Shown here in pieces: positions 1-10,016 of a stretch of 64,000 bases of DNA (its first letter is position 1; every line of letters starts with the position of its first letter). Origin of the DNA: Scatophagus argus (Eukaryota; Chordata; Actinopteri; Scatophagidae). The stretch covers positions 15,001 to 79,000 of the forward strand of contig NC_058507.1 of the NCBI RefSeq assembly GCF_020382885.2, given 5' to 3'. The translations under genes were made by a program, and so were the position numbers. The notes beneath the pieces are model-generated. The model was not told the origin of the DNA and made no database searches. It saw nothing but the letters and a program-made list of their open reading frames with translations.

Positions 1-265
1 TGTCCCTTACAATAATCCTACCCTTTACCCCTAACCCTAACTCCGCCCTTTTCCCTATCCCTAACCCCGCCCCTTTTCCCTAACCCTAACCACACCCCTT
101 TTCCCTTACCTTAACCCCGCCCCCTTTCCCTAACCCTAACCACACCCTTTTCCCTAACCCTAACCCCGCCCCTTTTCCCTAACCCTAACCACACCCTCTT
201 TTTCCTAACCCTAACCACACCCTTTTTCCTAAACCCTAACCACACCCCTTTCCCCAATCCTTATA
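1..265 (+). repeat. Degenerate telomere-like repeat tract
   Basis: The tract is built of CCCTAA units interrupted by variants such as CCCCGCCCCTTTTCC and CCACACCC. On the + strand the C-rich strand reads 5' to 3', as expected at a left chromosome end. Perfect units are rare, so this looks like subtelomeric variant repeat and not the active terminal tract. No gene is visible. From 266 to 614 the sequence is AT-rich without a recognisable feature. Confidence 0.85.
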
Positions 266-614
266 TTATGTTTAATTTTATATTATAACTACAATTTAAA
301 TAATATTAATTTGAATAAATACAATAATATATTAATTTTTAGTGTTAAAAGTTTCTAAATATAAATTTATAAGCTGTTTAAAAATGTTAAATACAATTAA
401 AAAATGTAATTACATAAAGGGTTAAAAACATTTCATTAGAAGATAAAATAGGGAAAAAGGTAAAAGGGAAATTCTGAACTTCAGAAAACTGGATGGGAGG
501 GGTTGAGTAAAATTGAGCAACACAGTTGAGGAGCCTCATTCTGACTCTGACCTGCGAGGAGACAGGAGCACTTGGAGTTGTCAGCTTGCAGATTGCTTTG
601 CGCATTGATTTTGT

Positions 615-667
615 TGTGCCCAGGCCTGAAGAAGACCCCAACAGGGTCGAAACGTTGCTGGGGCACA
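615..667 (+). ncRNA. Hammerhead-ribozyme-like fold, copy A
   Basis: Stem I is TGTGCCCAG paired with CTGGGGCACA (one bulge). The box CTGAAGA lies at 626-632, stem II is GACCC (634-638) with GGGTC (644-648), then GAAA and CGTT. This matches the order of a type I hammerhead with a minimal stem III (CUGANGA, stem II, GAAAC, GUH). One extra A sits between the CTGAAGA box and stem II, which departs from the textbook core. Cleavage activity is unproven. Similar folds are known in Penelope-like elements and retrozymes (family knowledge). Confidence 0.5.
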
Positions 668-952
668 TTTTTTGGTTCGGCCTTTTGAATTAAAAAATAA
701 TTTTTATTTCATTTATTTTCATATATTAAAAAAAATTTAAAAGTGTTTTTATTTTAGTTTGTTGTTTTAGTTTGTTATTTTGATTAGGAATACAGTTCAT
801 TGTTAAAAGTACAGTTCATTGGTTAGATAAAAAAGTTAAAAAAACACAGTTCATTGTTGTTAAAAAAATAAAACTTAAAAAAATTAAAAAAATTTAAAAA
901 ATAGTTGAAAAAAATAAATAAACAGTTCATTAAAAATTCAAATTGAAAAGGA

Positions 953-1145
953 ATGATGTCCACTCGAAATGAGTGGACTACTGTTTGGTATGGGAGACGA
1001 GGTGGGCGCTCCCAAAACCTACCTGCTCGCCCACCATCACCTCAACGCCAGCGGGCATCATGGGACCGCGGAGGGGGAATGCGCTGGGGGAAGGACCGTG
1101 CACTTCCCTCCTCCCACAGAGTGGGGGGTTGGGTTCCTTCCCTTT
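953..1145 (+). other. Conserved short coding-like segment with 3' hairpin, copy A
   Basis: The reading frame contains EWTTVWYGRRGG near its start and KDRALPSS further on, close to WTTVRYGRRRQR and MDRAPPSS in copy B at 1702-1845. The DNA ends in a GC-rich inverted repeat (about 1106-1128, CCCTCC against GGGGGG/GAG) directly followed by CCCTAA repeats. The segment may be the start of a retroelement ORF that breaks off at the telomeric repeats. The product is not recognised. AT-rich DNA with no gene fills 668-952. Confidence 0.4.
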
Positions 1146-1335
1146 CTCCTAACCCTACCCTAACCCCTAACCCTAATCCTAACCTTATGTTATAACCCCA
1201 ACCCTAAGTCTTTGTATTACCAGTATGTTAACCCTATCCTTATTTTTGGCCCTAACCCTAACTTTACCTCTATCCAGTCCTAATTGTAACCCTAATTGTA
1301 ACCCTTAACATTAACCCTAATAATTAATTTTCCAC
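1146..1335 (+). repeat. Degenerate telomere-like repeats
   Basis: The sequence is CCCTAACC-type units with many variants (CCCTACCC, AACCCTAATCC). It abuts the 3' hairpin of module copy A and precedes hammerhead-like copy B, so modules and telomeric repeats alternate. Confidence 0.8.
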
Positions 1336-1396
1336 ACTTTGAGTTTGGAGAGCGAAGAGGCAACATCACGCACTACTTCAGCAACATTGCCTCTCT

Positions 1397-1461
1397 TGTG
1401 CCACAGCCTGAGGAAGACCTACGGAGGTCGAAACGTCGCTTTTGTTTTGTTTATTGGCACA
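1397..1461 (+). ncRNA. Hammerhead-ribozyme-like fold, copy B
   Basis: The distal part of stem I is TGTGCCA (1397-1403) with TGGCACA (1455-1461), and the proximal part is AGC with GCT. The box CTGAGGA lies at 1408-1414, stem II is GACCT (1416-1420) with AGGTC (1425-1429), followed by GAAA and CGTC. Stem II differs from copy A by a matched C-to-T and G-to-A pair, so pairing is kept although sequence changed. GTC is the commonest hammerhead cleavage triplet. The same extra A before stem II is present. Confidence 0.5.
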
Positions 1462-1701
1462 TATTTAATTTCATTTTTTTCTTTCCTATTTTTTGGAAAG
1501 CACTTTAAGTTTACATTTTGGATAAAAACAATTTCATTTCATTTTATTTTATTAAAAAGAACAATTAAAAACATTTTTCACTTTCCCAAACTTTGGGGAA
1601 AGCCTTCCTTAGTTGTTTAAAAACATAAATAACTTTTATTAAAAACAACAATAAATATATTTGATAAAAAATAAATAAATAAATAAATAAATAATCTAAA
1701 A

Positions 1702-1845
1702 ATGGATCAGGGGTGGACAACGGTGCGGTATGGCCGTAGGCGCCAACGCACTGACCCACCCCAAAGGGATCGGGGTTATGGAGGGTCTTCTGGGTGGATG
1801 GACCGAGCACCTCCCTCCTCTTTTCAGAGGAGGGTTCAGTTTTCT
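1702..1845 (+). other. Conserved short coding-like segment with 3' hairpin, copy B
   Basis: A short frame starts MDQGWTTVRYGRRRQR and continues to WMDRAPPSSFQRR. The DNA ends in a perfect 8-bp hairpin, CCCTCCTC (1813-1820) with GAGGAGGG (1827-1834), just before CCCTAACCC repeats. The arrangement matches copy A, with related but diverged sequence. It is probably the truncated 5' end of a retroelement ORF. AT-rich DNA with no gene fills 1462-1701. Confidence 0.4.
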
Positions 1846-2090
1846 CTCCCTAACCCTACCCTAACCCTAACCCTTGATTCCCGATCCTTACCTTAATTTG
1901 AGATCCCTAACCCCAACCCCAGACCTCATTTCTGACCCCTAACCCCAACCCAGGCCCCTTAACCCCAACCCTAACCTTAATCCCCGAATCTTTCCTTAGT
2001 TTATGTTTCCCAACCCCAACCCTACCTTGGTTCCCGATACTTTCCCTAATTTGTGACCCCTAACCCCAATCCTACATTCCTAACTCTTTT
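1846..2090 (+). repeat. Degenerate telomere-like repeats
   Basis: Units are CCCTAACCC near the left and drift to AACCCCAACCC and similar variants to the right. No gene is visible. Confidence 0.75.
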
Positions 2091-2140
2091 CCTCCCCCCT
2101 TTCTTTTTTTCCCCCGTGCAATCTGTTTACAAAAGTCGCA

Positions 2141-2815
2141 GGCCCCCAGCGGGATTCGAACCCCGGTCCCCTGGGTGGCAGTCCTGCGGCTGTTCTACAC
2201 TGCCACCCATTGTGTTGACTGACTCTGCTTAATACTTCTACTTGTCATCTCAATGTTTTAATTTTTGTTTTTTTTCTGTGCAGCCCACTTGCAAAAGTTG
2301 GGGCCCCCAGCGGGTTTCGAACCCCGATCCCCTGGGTGGCAGCCCTGTGGCTGTTCCATATCGCCACCCATTTTGTTGACCAATCCTGCTCAAAACTTAT
2401 ACTTACTATCTTAGTGAGTTGTTTTCTGTTTTCTGTGCAAGCCATCTGTAAAAGTTGATGGCCCTCGGCGGGATTCGAACCCCGGTCCCCTGGGTGACAG
2501 TCCGGTGACTGCTCCACACAGCCACCCATTTCGTTGGCTAGCTATGTTTAATACTTGTATTTATTATCTAGTGGTTAGCTTTTTGTTTTGTTTTTTTTCT
2601 CTGTGCTGCCCATCTCTAAAAGGTTGGTGGCCCCCAGCGGGATTCGAACCTGGACCTCCTGGGTGGCAGCCCTGTGGCTGTTCCACACAGCCACTTTACT
2701 TGCTGGCCAGCCTTGTCTAATACGTCCATTTATCTTTTTTTTTTTTTTTTTTTTTTTTTTTATTAATAAAATTGGTTGCTCCTGGTGGGATTCGAACCCG
2801 GGTCCCCTGTGTTGT
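2141..2815 (-). repeat. Tandem array of tRNA-like sequences
   Basis: Four related copies (about 2141-2209, 2301-2370, 2461-2528, 2627-2694) and a partial fifth (2778-2810) recur at ~160-bp spacing. Read on the minus strand each carries a Pol III B-box-like GGTTCGAATCC within a T-arm-like hairpin. In copy 1 GGGTGGCAGT and ACTGCCACCC form a perfect 10-bp inverted repeat. I could not fit a full cloverleaf, so these look like tRNA-derived satellite or SINE heads, not functional tRNA genes. A poly-T run lies at 2737-2760. From 2816 to 3026 nothing recognisable is present. Confidence 0.6.
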
Positions 2816-3217
2816 GGGTGATGTGCCTTTCCCCATGCCTATTCTGGCAGATGAATGCTCTGCTCCCAGTTTCCATGAGGTTTACTAACTTGGCCTCCAG
2901 GATCCATTTTAACAGTCATTTGTCAGGTCTTTCTTCCCTGTTTCTTTGATTTTTTCATTTTATGATTTTAAAGTCTTGTCGGTAGGCCAGTGCTTTTTAG
3001 GTCCACATTTGACTGCATGAACCCCATCCCTAACCCAACCCTAACCCTAACCCTAGCGAGGTGAAGCTAAATAATAAAAAGCGTAAATTAACGATAACTA
3101 AACTAAATACAGAAAAACCTAAATAAAAGGAAAAAGAAAGATCATACTTACCTGGAGGTCAGTTGGTCCGGATCTTCGGAGTGGAAGGATCGTCAAGGGG
3201 GTGCCATGGGGGGAACC

Positions 3218-3277
3218 TAGCATGTTGAAGCCTGAAGAAGACAAAACAAAGTCGAAACGTCGTTAATCAACATGCTA
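3218..3277 (+). ncRNA. Hammerhead-ribozyme-like fold, copy C
   Basis: Stem I is a perfect 11-bp pair, TAGCATGTTGA (3218-3228) with TCAACATGCTA (3267-3277). Between the arms lie CTGAAGA, an extra A, a GAC/GTC stem II, GAAA and CGTC. Stem I is unrelated in sequence to copies A and B yet fully paired, which is strong covariation evidence for the fold. Confidence 0.55.
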
Positions 3278-3871
3278 AGGAAAACAATAAACAACGGAGG
3301 ATGAACAAACACAAGAAAGTGAGAAAAGTCAAGAAAGATATAACAAGTCAAGAAAGACTGAACAAAATTCTAAATTAAGAAAACTAACTCAAATCAGAGA
3401 CCAATTAAAGGAAAGTAAGGGAAAGATAAGGTGAAAGACAAAGACTAACTGAAGGACAGAAGAAAAGAAAATTTATACTTCATATAACAAAGGCGAAACT
3501 GAAGCAGGGGCTGGGGCAGTGGTCATTGCCGAGTGATGGACCGTGCATCTCTGTCTCCCAGGAGGGAGGCAGTTCAGTCTTCAATCCTAACCAGCCAGTG
3601 CCTCCTCGGGTCTTGGCCACTGTCCCAGCCCCCTGATACTATAAGCTAAGCTAAGCTAACTGTCTAATCCCTATCCACTTACCTGTTGTCAACCCTAACC
3701 CTAACCCTAGCGAGGTGAAGCTAAATAATAAAAAGCGTAAATTAACGATAACTAAACTAAATACAGAAAAACCTAAATAAAAGGAAAAAGAAAGATCATA
3801 CTTACCTGGAGGTCAGTTGGTCCGGATCTTCGGAGTGGAAGGATCGTCAAGGGGGTGCCATGGGGGGAACC

Positions 3872-3931
3872 TAGCATGTTGAAGCCTGAAGAAGACAAAA
3901 CAAAGTCGAAACGTCGTTAATCAACATGCTA
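3872..3931 (+). ncRNA. Hammerhead-ribozyme-like fold, copy D
   Basis: This is the same fold as copy C, repeated 654 bp downstream in the second tandem unit. Two ribozyme-like folds in head-to-tail order would release a unit-length RNA if both cleave, as in retrozymes (inference). Confidence 0.55.
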
Positions 3932-4344
3932 AGGAAAACAATAAACAACGGAGAATGAACAAACACAAGAAAGTGAGAAAAGTCAAGAAAGATATAACAA
4001 GTCAAGAAAGACTGAACAAAATTCTAAATTAAGAAAACTAACTCAAATCAGAGACCAATTAAAGGAAAGTAAGGGAAAGATAAGGTGAAAGACAAAGACT
4101 AACTGAAGGACAGAAGAAAAGAAAATTTATACTTCATATAACAAAGGCGAAACTGAAGCAGGGGCTGGGGCAGTGGTCATTGCCGAGTGATGGACCGTGC
4201 ATCTCTGTCTCCCAGGAGGGAGGCAGTTCAGTCTTCAATCCTAACCAGCCAGTGCCTCCTCGGGTCTTGGCCACTGTCCCAGCCCCCTGATACTATAAGC
4301 TAAGCTAAGCTAACTGTCTAATCCCTATCCACTTACCTGTTGTC

Positions 4345-4420
4345 AACCCTAACCCTAACCCTAATGGAGTATCCTCTAACAGCCAACTGCAAAAAAGGAT
4401 GCTAACCCTAACCCTAACAA
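4345..4420 (+). repeat. Short telomere-like repeat blocks
   Basis: Three CCCTAA units lie at 4345-4363 and three more at about 4402-4418, separated by ~40 bp of unrelated sequence. They mark the join between the 654-bp units and the CA-rich arrays. Confidence 0.75.
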
Positions 4421-5146
4421 ACACACACAGACGCACACTCACACAAAGACATGCACACTCACATAGACATGCACACTCACGCATAGAGACAAACCACGAT
4501 TTTGGATTTGCTGTATCTCTGGAACCATATGTCGTACAAACTCGGGGGTGGTACCGTTGGACAGGGCGTTGCCACATTTGGGGGAGTAGGACCTGGTTTC
4601 ATCTCTCTACCACCTTCCTAGCCCAAGTTATTCCAGTAAAAGAGGATGGCAAAATTTGCCATCCTGCTTTTATCCCCTTAGTCTACCCTAACACACACAC
4701 AGACGCACACAGACACACTCACACACAGACTCACACACACACAGAGACGCACACTCACACAGACATATACTCACACACACACACACACGCAGACACACAG
4801 AGACGCACACAGACACACACACACACACACACAGACATACACACACACACAGACACACACACACGCACACACAAAGACACACACTCACACAGAGACATAC
4901 ACACACAGAGACACACAATCTCATACACACACACACACTCAGGCATAGAAACAAACCACGATTTGGAATTTGCTGTATCTCTGGAACCATATGTCGTACA
5001 AACTCGGGGGTGGTACCGTTGGACAGGGCGTTGCCACATTTGGGGGAGTAGGACCTGGTTTCATCTCTCTACCACCTTCCTAGCCCAAGTTATTCCAGTA
5101 AAAGGAGGATGGCAAAATTTGCCATCCTGTTTTTATCCCCTTAGTC
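4421..5146 (+). repeat. CA-rich minisatellite alternating with a duplicated ~204-bp block
   Basis: Two near-identical blocks (4481-4684 and 4943-5146) each follow an ACACAC/ACTCACAC/CAGACG array (4423-4480 and 4690-4942). The whole 462-bp unit is thus duplicated. Long open frames rich in His/Thr or Cys/Val cross this region but only reflect the simple repeat. No gene is supported. Confidence 0.85.
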
Positions 5147-5640
5147 CTAAAATAACTACATCAACCCATCCAAATTAATACCCTGGACAAAAATTGATCA
5201 TTTTTATTCATTTACCATAATAAATTAATACATTTAATCACTCCTGTTCACACAAATAAATAAAGCACTCCTTAATTCACGCCTAAATTTATAAATAAAT
5301 AATTACAATTCCATTCCCATATGATTCGGGCCCTAATTCATTTTTCTGTGATTTGGATATATAAATGTAAAATTTATTACATTATTTTCCACTGACGGAC
5401 CATTACATATTATTTGTTTGCAGGGGACTGATTTTGGGGACGGACCACAACATTATCGTCTGCCGTGATCACGGATGTTATGTCCATTAGATCGATCGGC
5501 TCATGTTTAAAATACGCTGCATATTACCTTCAGTGTATTTTTAGCACATGCTGCAGGTTACAGTCTGTGCCGGTTTATATATGACACATGTTGTAGGCAA
5601 CGATCTGTGTCGATCTATTTTTAGCACATGCCGGTTGTGT
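5147..5640. other. AT-rich gene-free stretch with a short tandem repeat
   Basis: No gene is visible. From 5532 to 5632 a ~60-bp unit (TTTTTAGCACATG followed by GCAGGTTACAGTCTGTG) is repeated about twice with changes. Confidence 0.6.
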
Positions 5641-5929
5641 TTACGGAACTGACGTTGGTTACTTCACGTCCATAATTACAGGGTGGTTGCCAATAGGAAT
5701 CATGTCCCGAGATAGTTCTGGCCAAGATGGCGCTGTGAGCAGGTGGTTTTTCAACAGCGGAGGTCTGGCAACAGGGATTCTTGCAAAATTCAACCCTTTA
5801 CACTGCAGTTTGTACAACCGAAGACTTTTACATGTCTCATTAAAGACATTATTTGAATTTATTTTTTGTAACAAACTGTTTACAACTGAAGTTTGAACTT
5901 CTACCAGTCTGCTCATACTGCTAGCTAAA

Positions 5930-6810
5930 ATGACAACATGGGAACTGCTAGATATCGTCGCAGACATGGAAACTGATCTTGCCAAAGAATAAAGAACCAT
6001 CAATGAAACTCACTCCTACGCTTGTAGGGCTATGTATGGAGAGGAATGTGAGTCCAGCCCAGGTATCCCAACTAAGACACAAGTGAACAAAAAGTTGAAG
6101 AAAGACTCCTCAGCTGTATCAATGGAACCAACCCTGCTTGAAGTGCAACACAACATAATTCAAATCCTTTCTGGCAAAATCAATGAAAGAGCTGACCAGC
6201 TTGAAAAAATGGCAAAGAAAAATTTGACAGATATTGCTTATATTGGTGACTCTCTGACTTCCATTCATAGAGATGTCATGGAATTGAAAAAACACAAGAT
6301 GGAGATGCTTTGAAAAAGGAAAATATGAAGTTGAGAAAGAAGATAGCAGACCTAGAAGCAAGCGTCAACGAACAAGAAAGATACAGTGGGGGATGGTGTC
6401 TGCGTCTCTATGGGGTACGTGAAAATGCAACAGAGAATGTCAAAAAGAAAGTTCAAGAAATCTGCAGAGCAGTGATTCCAGACACAGAGAAGAATGAGGT
6501 AGTGGCAGCGGTCAACATTGCTCATTGACTCAGACGGCTGAAGACTGGAATAGACAAGAACGTGAAACCACGCCCGATCATCATACGCTTTGCATCCAGA
6601 ACGGCAAGGGATCTTACATGGAAAAGTGCCAAAAAAAATGACTTTCTGAAAAATCTTCACTACAGCTTCAAGGAAGATCTCACCGCAGGTGACAGAGATG
6701 CAAGAAGCCGTCTGTGGCCGGCAGTGCAGAAGGCGAGAAAGGAGGGCAAAAGCGCTTACTTCAGTGAAGCCAGAGCCTTCATTGATGGAAAAGAATTTCA
6801 CTTTGAGTAA
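5930..6810 (+). pseudogene. L1-type ORF1p remnant
   Basis: The frame begins MTTWELLDIVADMETD at 5930 and meets a stop at 5990-5992. It continues from 6032 with a Leu/Lys-rich coiled coil, shifts frame near 6310, meets another stop at 6526-6528, and ends at 6810. The C-terminal part reads RPIIIRFASRTARD and later ARAFIDGKEFHFE, typical of the L1 ORF1 C-terminal domain that binds RNA. It encodes no intact protein. Confidence 0.75.
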
Positions 6811-7019
6811 GACTTAATGGTGAAACCCAATAAATTGTAGGTCATTCATACCGAGGTTGTTATCCTATACACTGTTATAACAGATCCCAGACCCAAAAAT
6901 AATATCTCAACATATAACTAAATTCTATCAACAGCTATATTCTGCTGTTCCCTCTACATCTCCAATTCAGTCCTTTTTAGATAACATAGCAACAGAATCA
7001 GACAAAATCTCTAATGAGT

Positions 7020-8985
7020 TTAGAGATTGTTGTGATGTTGAAAACCTCTCTGCCTGAAATTGTTGAATGCATTAAATGTCTTAAAGAAAAAAAATCCCCT
7101 GGTAGTGATGGGCTAACAGAAGAATTTTATAAAATGTTTAGTTCCAAATTGCTCCTTTCTTATTAGCTGTATTTAAAGAATCTGTCTTAAAAGGTGAACT
7201 TCCAGCTACTCTCAAGCAAGGAATAATTACATTAATTCCAAAACCAAACAAAGATCACTTAAAAATAGAAAATTGGAGACCCATTAGTGTTCTTAATAAT
7301 GATGCCCTGATTTTTGCTAAAAGGATGAAACAAGGATTAAATCAACTAATTGATGAATAGCAAACATGTTTTATGCAAAAGAGACACATAAGCAATAACA
7401 TTCACTTGAGATTGGACATGATAGATTATGATTTCCTTATATCTGATGAAAGCTTTATCCTATTAATTGATTTTTACAAGGCATTTGATACGACTGAACA
7501 TGAATATATTTTTAAAACCACAGCAAACACTTTATAATGGCTGTTCAAGCTCTGTCAAGTTACCATATGGCACCTCTGAAAGATTTAACATTCATCGCGG
7601 TATAAGACAAGGCTGTCCAGTCTCTCCTTTTTTGTTTTTGTTAATTACTCAAACAATGTCTACCCATATTAAAAAATCCCCTTTTCTTGGTATACAGGCA
7701 GTAGCAAAAGATTTCAAAATCTGTAAGCTAGCAGATGACACTGCAATCTTTTTAAGAAATCAAATCCAAATCTCAGAGGCTATAAGCCTGTATAAATCAG
7801 TTTAGTTGTGTTACAGGTTTAAAGATGAATTTAGATAAATCTGTATTATTTCCTTTAAAATCTTGCAATATATTGAATATTTGTGGTATCCCTGTTAAAG
7901 ATAAAGTAACTTACCTCGGCATTATTATTTGTAAAAATGCTGAACAAAGATGCAAATTATACTATAATAGACCCAATTATTGCAAGAACTCAATCCAAAC
8001 TCAATTCATGGTTAATGAGAGATATTTCTTTATATGGTAGAGTGCTTTTATGCAAAGCAGAGGGGATTTCATACGGTTATATTTGGAGGAAAAAAAACTC
8101 ATTACCTCAAGAAAGATGTTATCAAAGGGAGCAGAGATGAAGGTGGTCTTGAAGTTTTAGATTTCACTGTTTTGAATAACACTTTTAAGATCAAATGGAT
8201 TATTGAATTTTTAAAGAACCCCAATAGCATATGGAATTCTTTTCCAGCATACTTGTTCAATACTGTAGGTGGTATTGATTTTTTACTAAAATGTAACTTT
8301 TCAATTGAAAAGATCCCAATCAAAATGGCTAATTTACATAGACAAGCCTTTTTGACCTGGACATTAGTATATAAACATAATTTCAGCCCTCATAAATACT
8401 TTATCTGGAATAATAAAGATATTACATACAAAAATAAATCACTGATTTATCGCTCATGCTATGATAATGGAATCTTATTAATTGACCAATTAATACACAA
8501 AGATGGCATATTACTATCATACCTAGAATTTCTCCAAAAATTTCAATTACCAGTTTCTCCTAAGGAATATGCCATTGTCATGGATTCCCAGTTCCCAGTG
8601 GTGTAATTCAGTTCTTTAAACATTTTAATCTTGTGGAAGGAAACTTCCTTGCAGACGGGCCAATTTTTATTTTTTTTAGAAGGCACTGACATTAAAAAGA
8701 AACCATGCAGCAATCAACATATTAGGAATTCTTTAACATGTGTTACACTTTCTGCTGCTAAATTCTTTTGGTCTTCTATTATGAACGATAAACAGTGGAA
8801 AAAAGCATGTTGTGTTCTCAATAAATATTGCATCACTAACAAAGTAAAAGAGGTATCATTCAAGATTTTACACAGAATCTATCCTGTGAAAGAAGTAATG
8901 GAGAGATTTAAACTTAATTTGGACTACTCGTGTATTCTGCAATTCAGAAAAAGAAATTGTAATTCACCTGTTTTTTCATTGTGAA
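7020..8985 (+). pseudogene. L1-type ORF2 reverse transcriptase remnant
   Basis: Translated pieces show the order of a reverse transcriptase: KEKKSPGSDGLTEEFYK near 7085, LIDFYKAFDT near 7460, IRQGCPVSPFLFLL near 7600 and a LADD catalytic motif near 7730. Thumb and C-terminal pieces follow (8034-8606, 8631-8984). Frameshifts near 7500, 7805 and 8040 and stops break it. No endonuclease domain precedes it. Confidence 0.8.
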
Positions 8986-9600
8986 CACACAAAGTTATTT
9001 TGGAGGAATATGACTGACTTTATCAATCAGAAAATGTGTACTAATGTACAGTTCGATCTATCCTGTATTATGCTATACTTTGTATCAAAGGATTTATCTA
9101 ATAATGCATGCTATATAATTCAACTACTTGTAATTCTTGGTAAATTCCACATACATAGTCTAAGTGGACCTCATCAAAACCCTGCTTTCATCGTTTCATT
9201 GCTGAACTCAAACAATACTGCACCTCCATTGAATTTGTGAAGACCAACAAAGCAACAAGGACCTTTCAGACTTGAAAGAGCGAGCACTGCGGCTGTCTAG
9301 GCCCCTGGATTATTCTGTGTTCAGTAGCTTTTCTGCGCATGTTGTCATGCCTCTTGTTTGTAAATAAAACTTTCATTAAAAAAAAAAAAAAAATCACATC
9401 CTGAGATGGCGGACATGCTTCCACGAGAACAGACGTGAACTCACGCGGGATTCGCGTTCCTGCAGTCTTGCGTGATGGAGCACGAGCCGCCATTTTTCAC
9501 TATGCATCCGGAGGAGAAATATGTCCATACAGTCCGGAGAATTTTCAGGTATTTTCTTGTATGTTTTTGTGCCTTAATTCTAATATTATAAATATGTAAC

Positions 9601-9655
9601 AGCATGCTAGACCCGAGGAATACCGGGAGTAGTCAAAACGTTGTCGAGGCACGCT
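9601..9655 (+). ncRNA. Diverged hammerhead-like fold, copy E
   Basis: AGCATGC (9601-9607) and GCACGCT (9649-9655) pair at six of seven positions around CCGAGGAA, a TAC/GTA pair and AAAACGTT. The core residues are partly lost (CTGA is now CCGA, GAAA is now AAAA), so it is probably a dead relative of copies A-D. It lies ~400 bp before another copy of the coding-like segment. Between 9394 and 9600 nothing else is recognisable. Confidence 0.3.
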
Positions 9656-10016
9656 GCTTTTTGTGTTTTATTGCCGCGTTTTAAGCGGACATTTTTCATT
9701 TTGAGGAGAAGGCTCACTGGAGCATTACTTGTATGGACACTTGACAATTTTGCACTGTAAACCTTTTTTTACACAGAGTTTATTATTTTTTATGTATTTA
9801 TTTTTAAAGTCATTTTTCCTTTCACGTTTTTTAAGGAAAGTGTTTTATGTTTAGTGCTCAATAAAAATTTATAGATATTGTGGACTACACATTTTTTTAT
9901 GGGCATTGAAAATAAAAGAAGAAAAAAAACAAAAAAGAAAAATCCACAAGCACTACAAAAAAATAAATTAATTAATTAAAAAACACACACAAGCACGCTT
10001 ACCTCATCACTCACCT

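Larger units (their letters stand above)
3037..4344 (+). repeat. Two near-identical 654-bp tandem units
   Basis: Units 3037-3690 and 3691-4344 are head to tail and almost identical; by eye I found one difference (GGAGGATG against GGAGAATG near 3300/3954). Each unit begins with three CCCTAA repeats. It then has a hammerhead-like fold, an A-rich body, and a segment near 3520-3590 resembling the 3' part of modules A and B (MDRASLSPRREAVQSS in one frame, plus a CTCCC/GGGAG hairpin). A third unit starts at 4345 but only its telomeric repeats remain before the sequence diverges. Such identity implies recent duplication or homogenisation. Confidence 0.9.
5640..9393 (+). mobile_element. L1-type non-LTR retrotransposon, degraded
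   Basis: The order is 5' region, ORF1 remnant (5930-6810), ORF2 remnant (about 7020-8985), AATAAA-containing 3' end and a poly-A run at about 9379-9393. ORF1 has the coiled-coil, RNA-binding and C-terminal parts of L1 ORF1p, and ORF2 has the reverse transcriptase. Several stops and frameshifts make it inactive. The apurinic endonuclease domain expected before the reverse transcriptase is absent: fewer than 250 bp separate the two ORFs, which suggests an internal deletion. The exact 5' boundary and target duplication were not resolved. Confidence 0.8.

Noticed and set aside
1..265. A true terminal telomere at the left edge
   Set aside because: Repeats are too degenerate to prove the end of the chromosome; only a subtelomeric character is supported.
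2141..2815. Regular repeats with spacers, CRISPR-like at first sight
   Set aside because: The genome is eukaryotic, repeats are 70 bp with tRNA-like boxes, and no cas genes exist.
4399..5178. A 259-codon open frame on the + strand and Cys/Val-rich frames on the - strand
   Set aside because: They are translations of ACAC/CAGACG simple repeats and the duplicated block; open frames appear on both strands for that reason.
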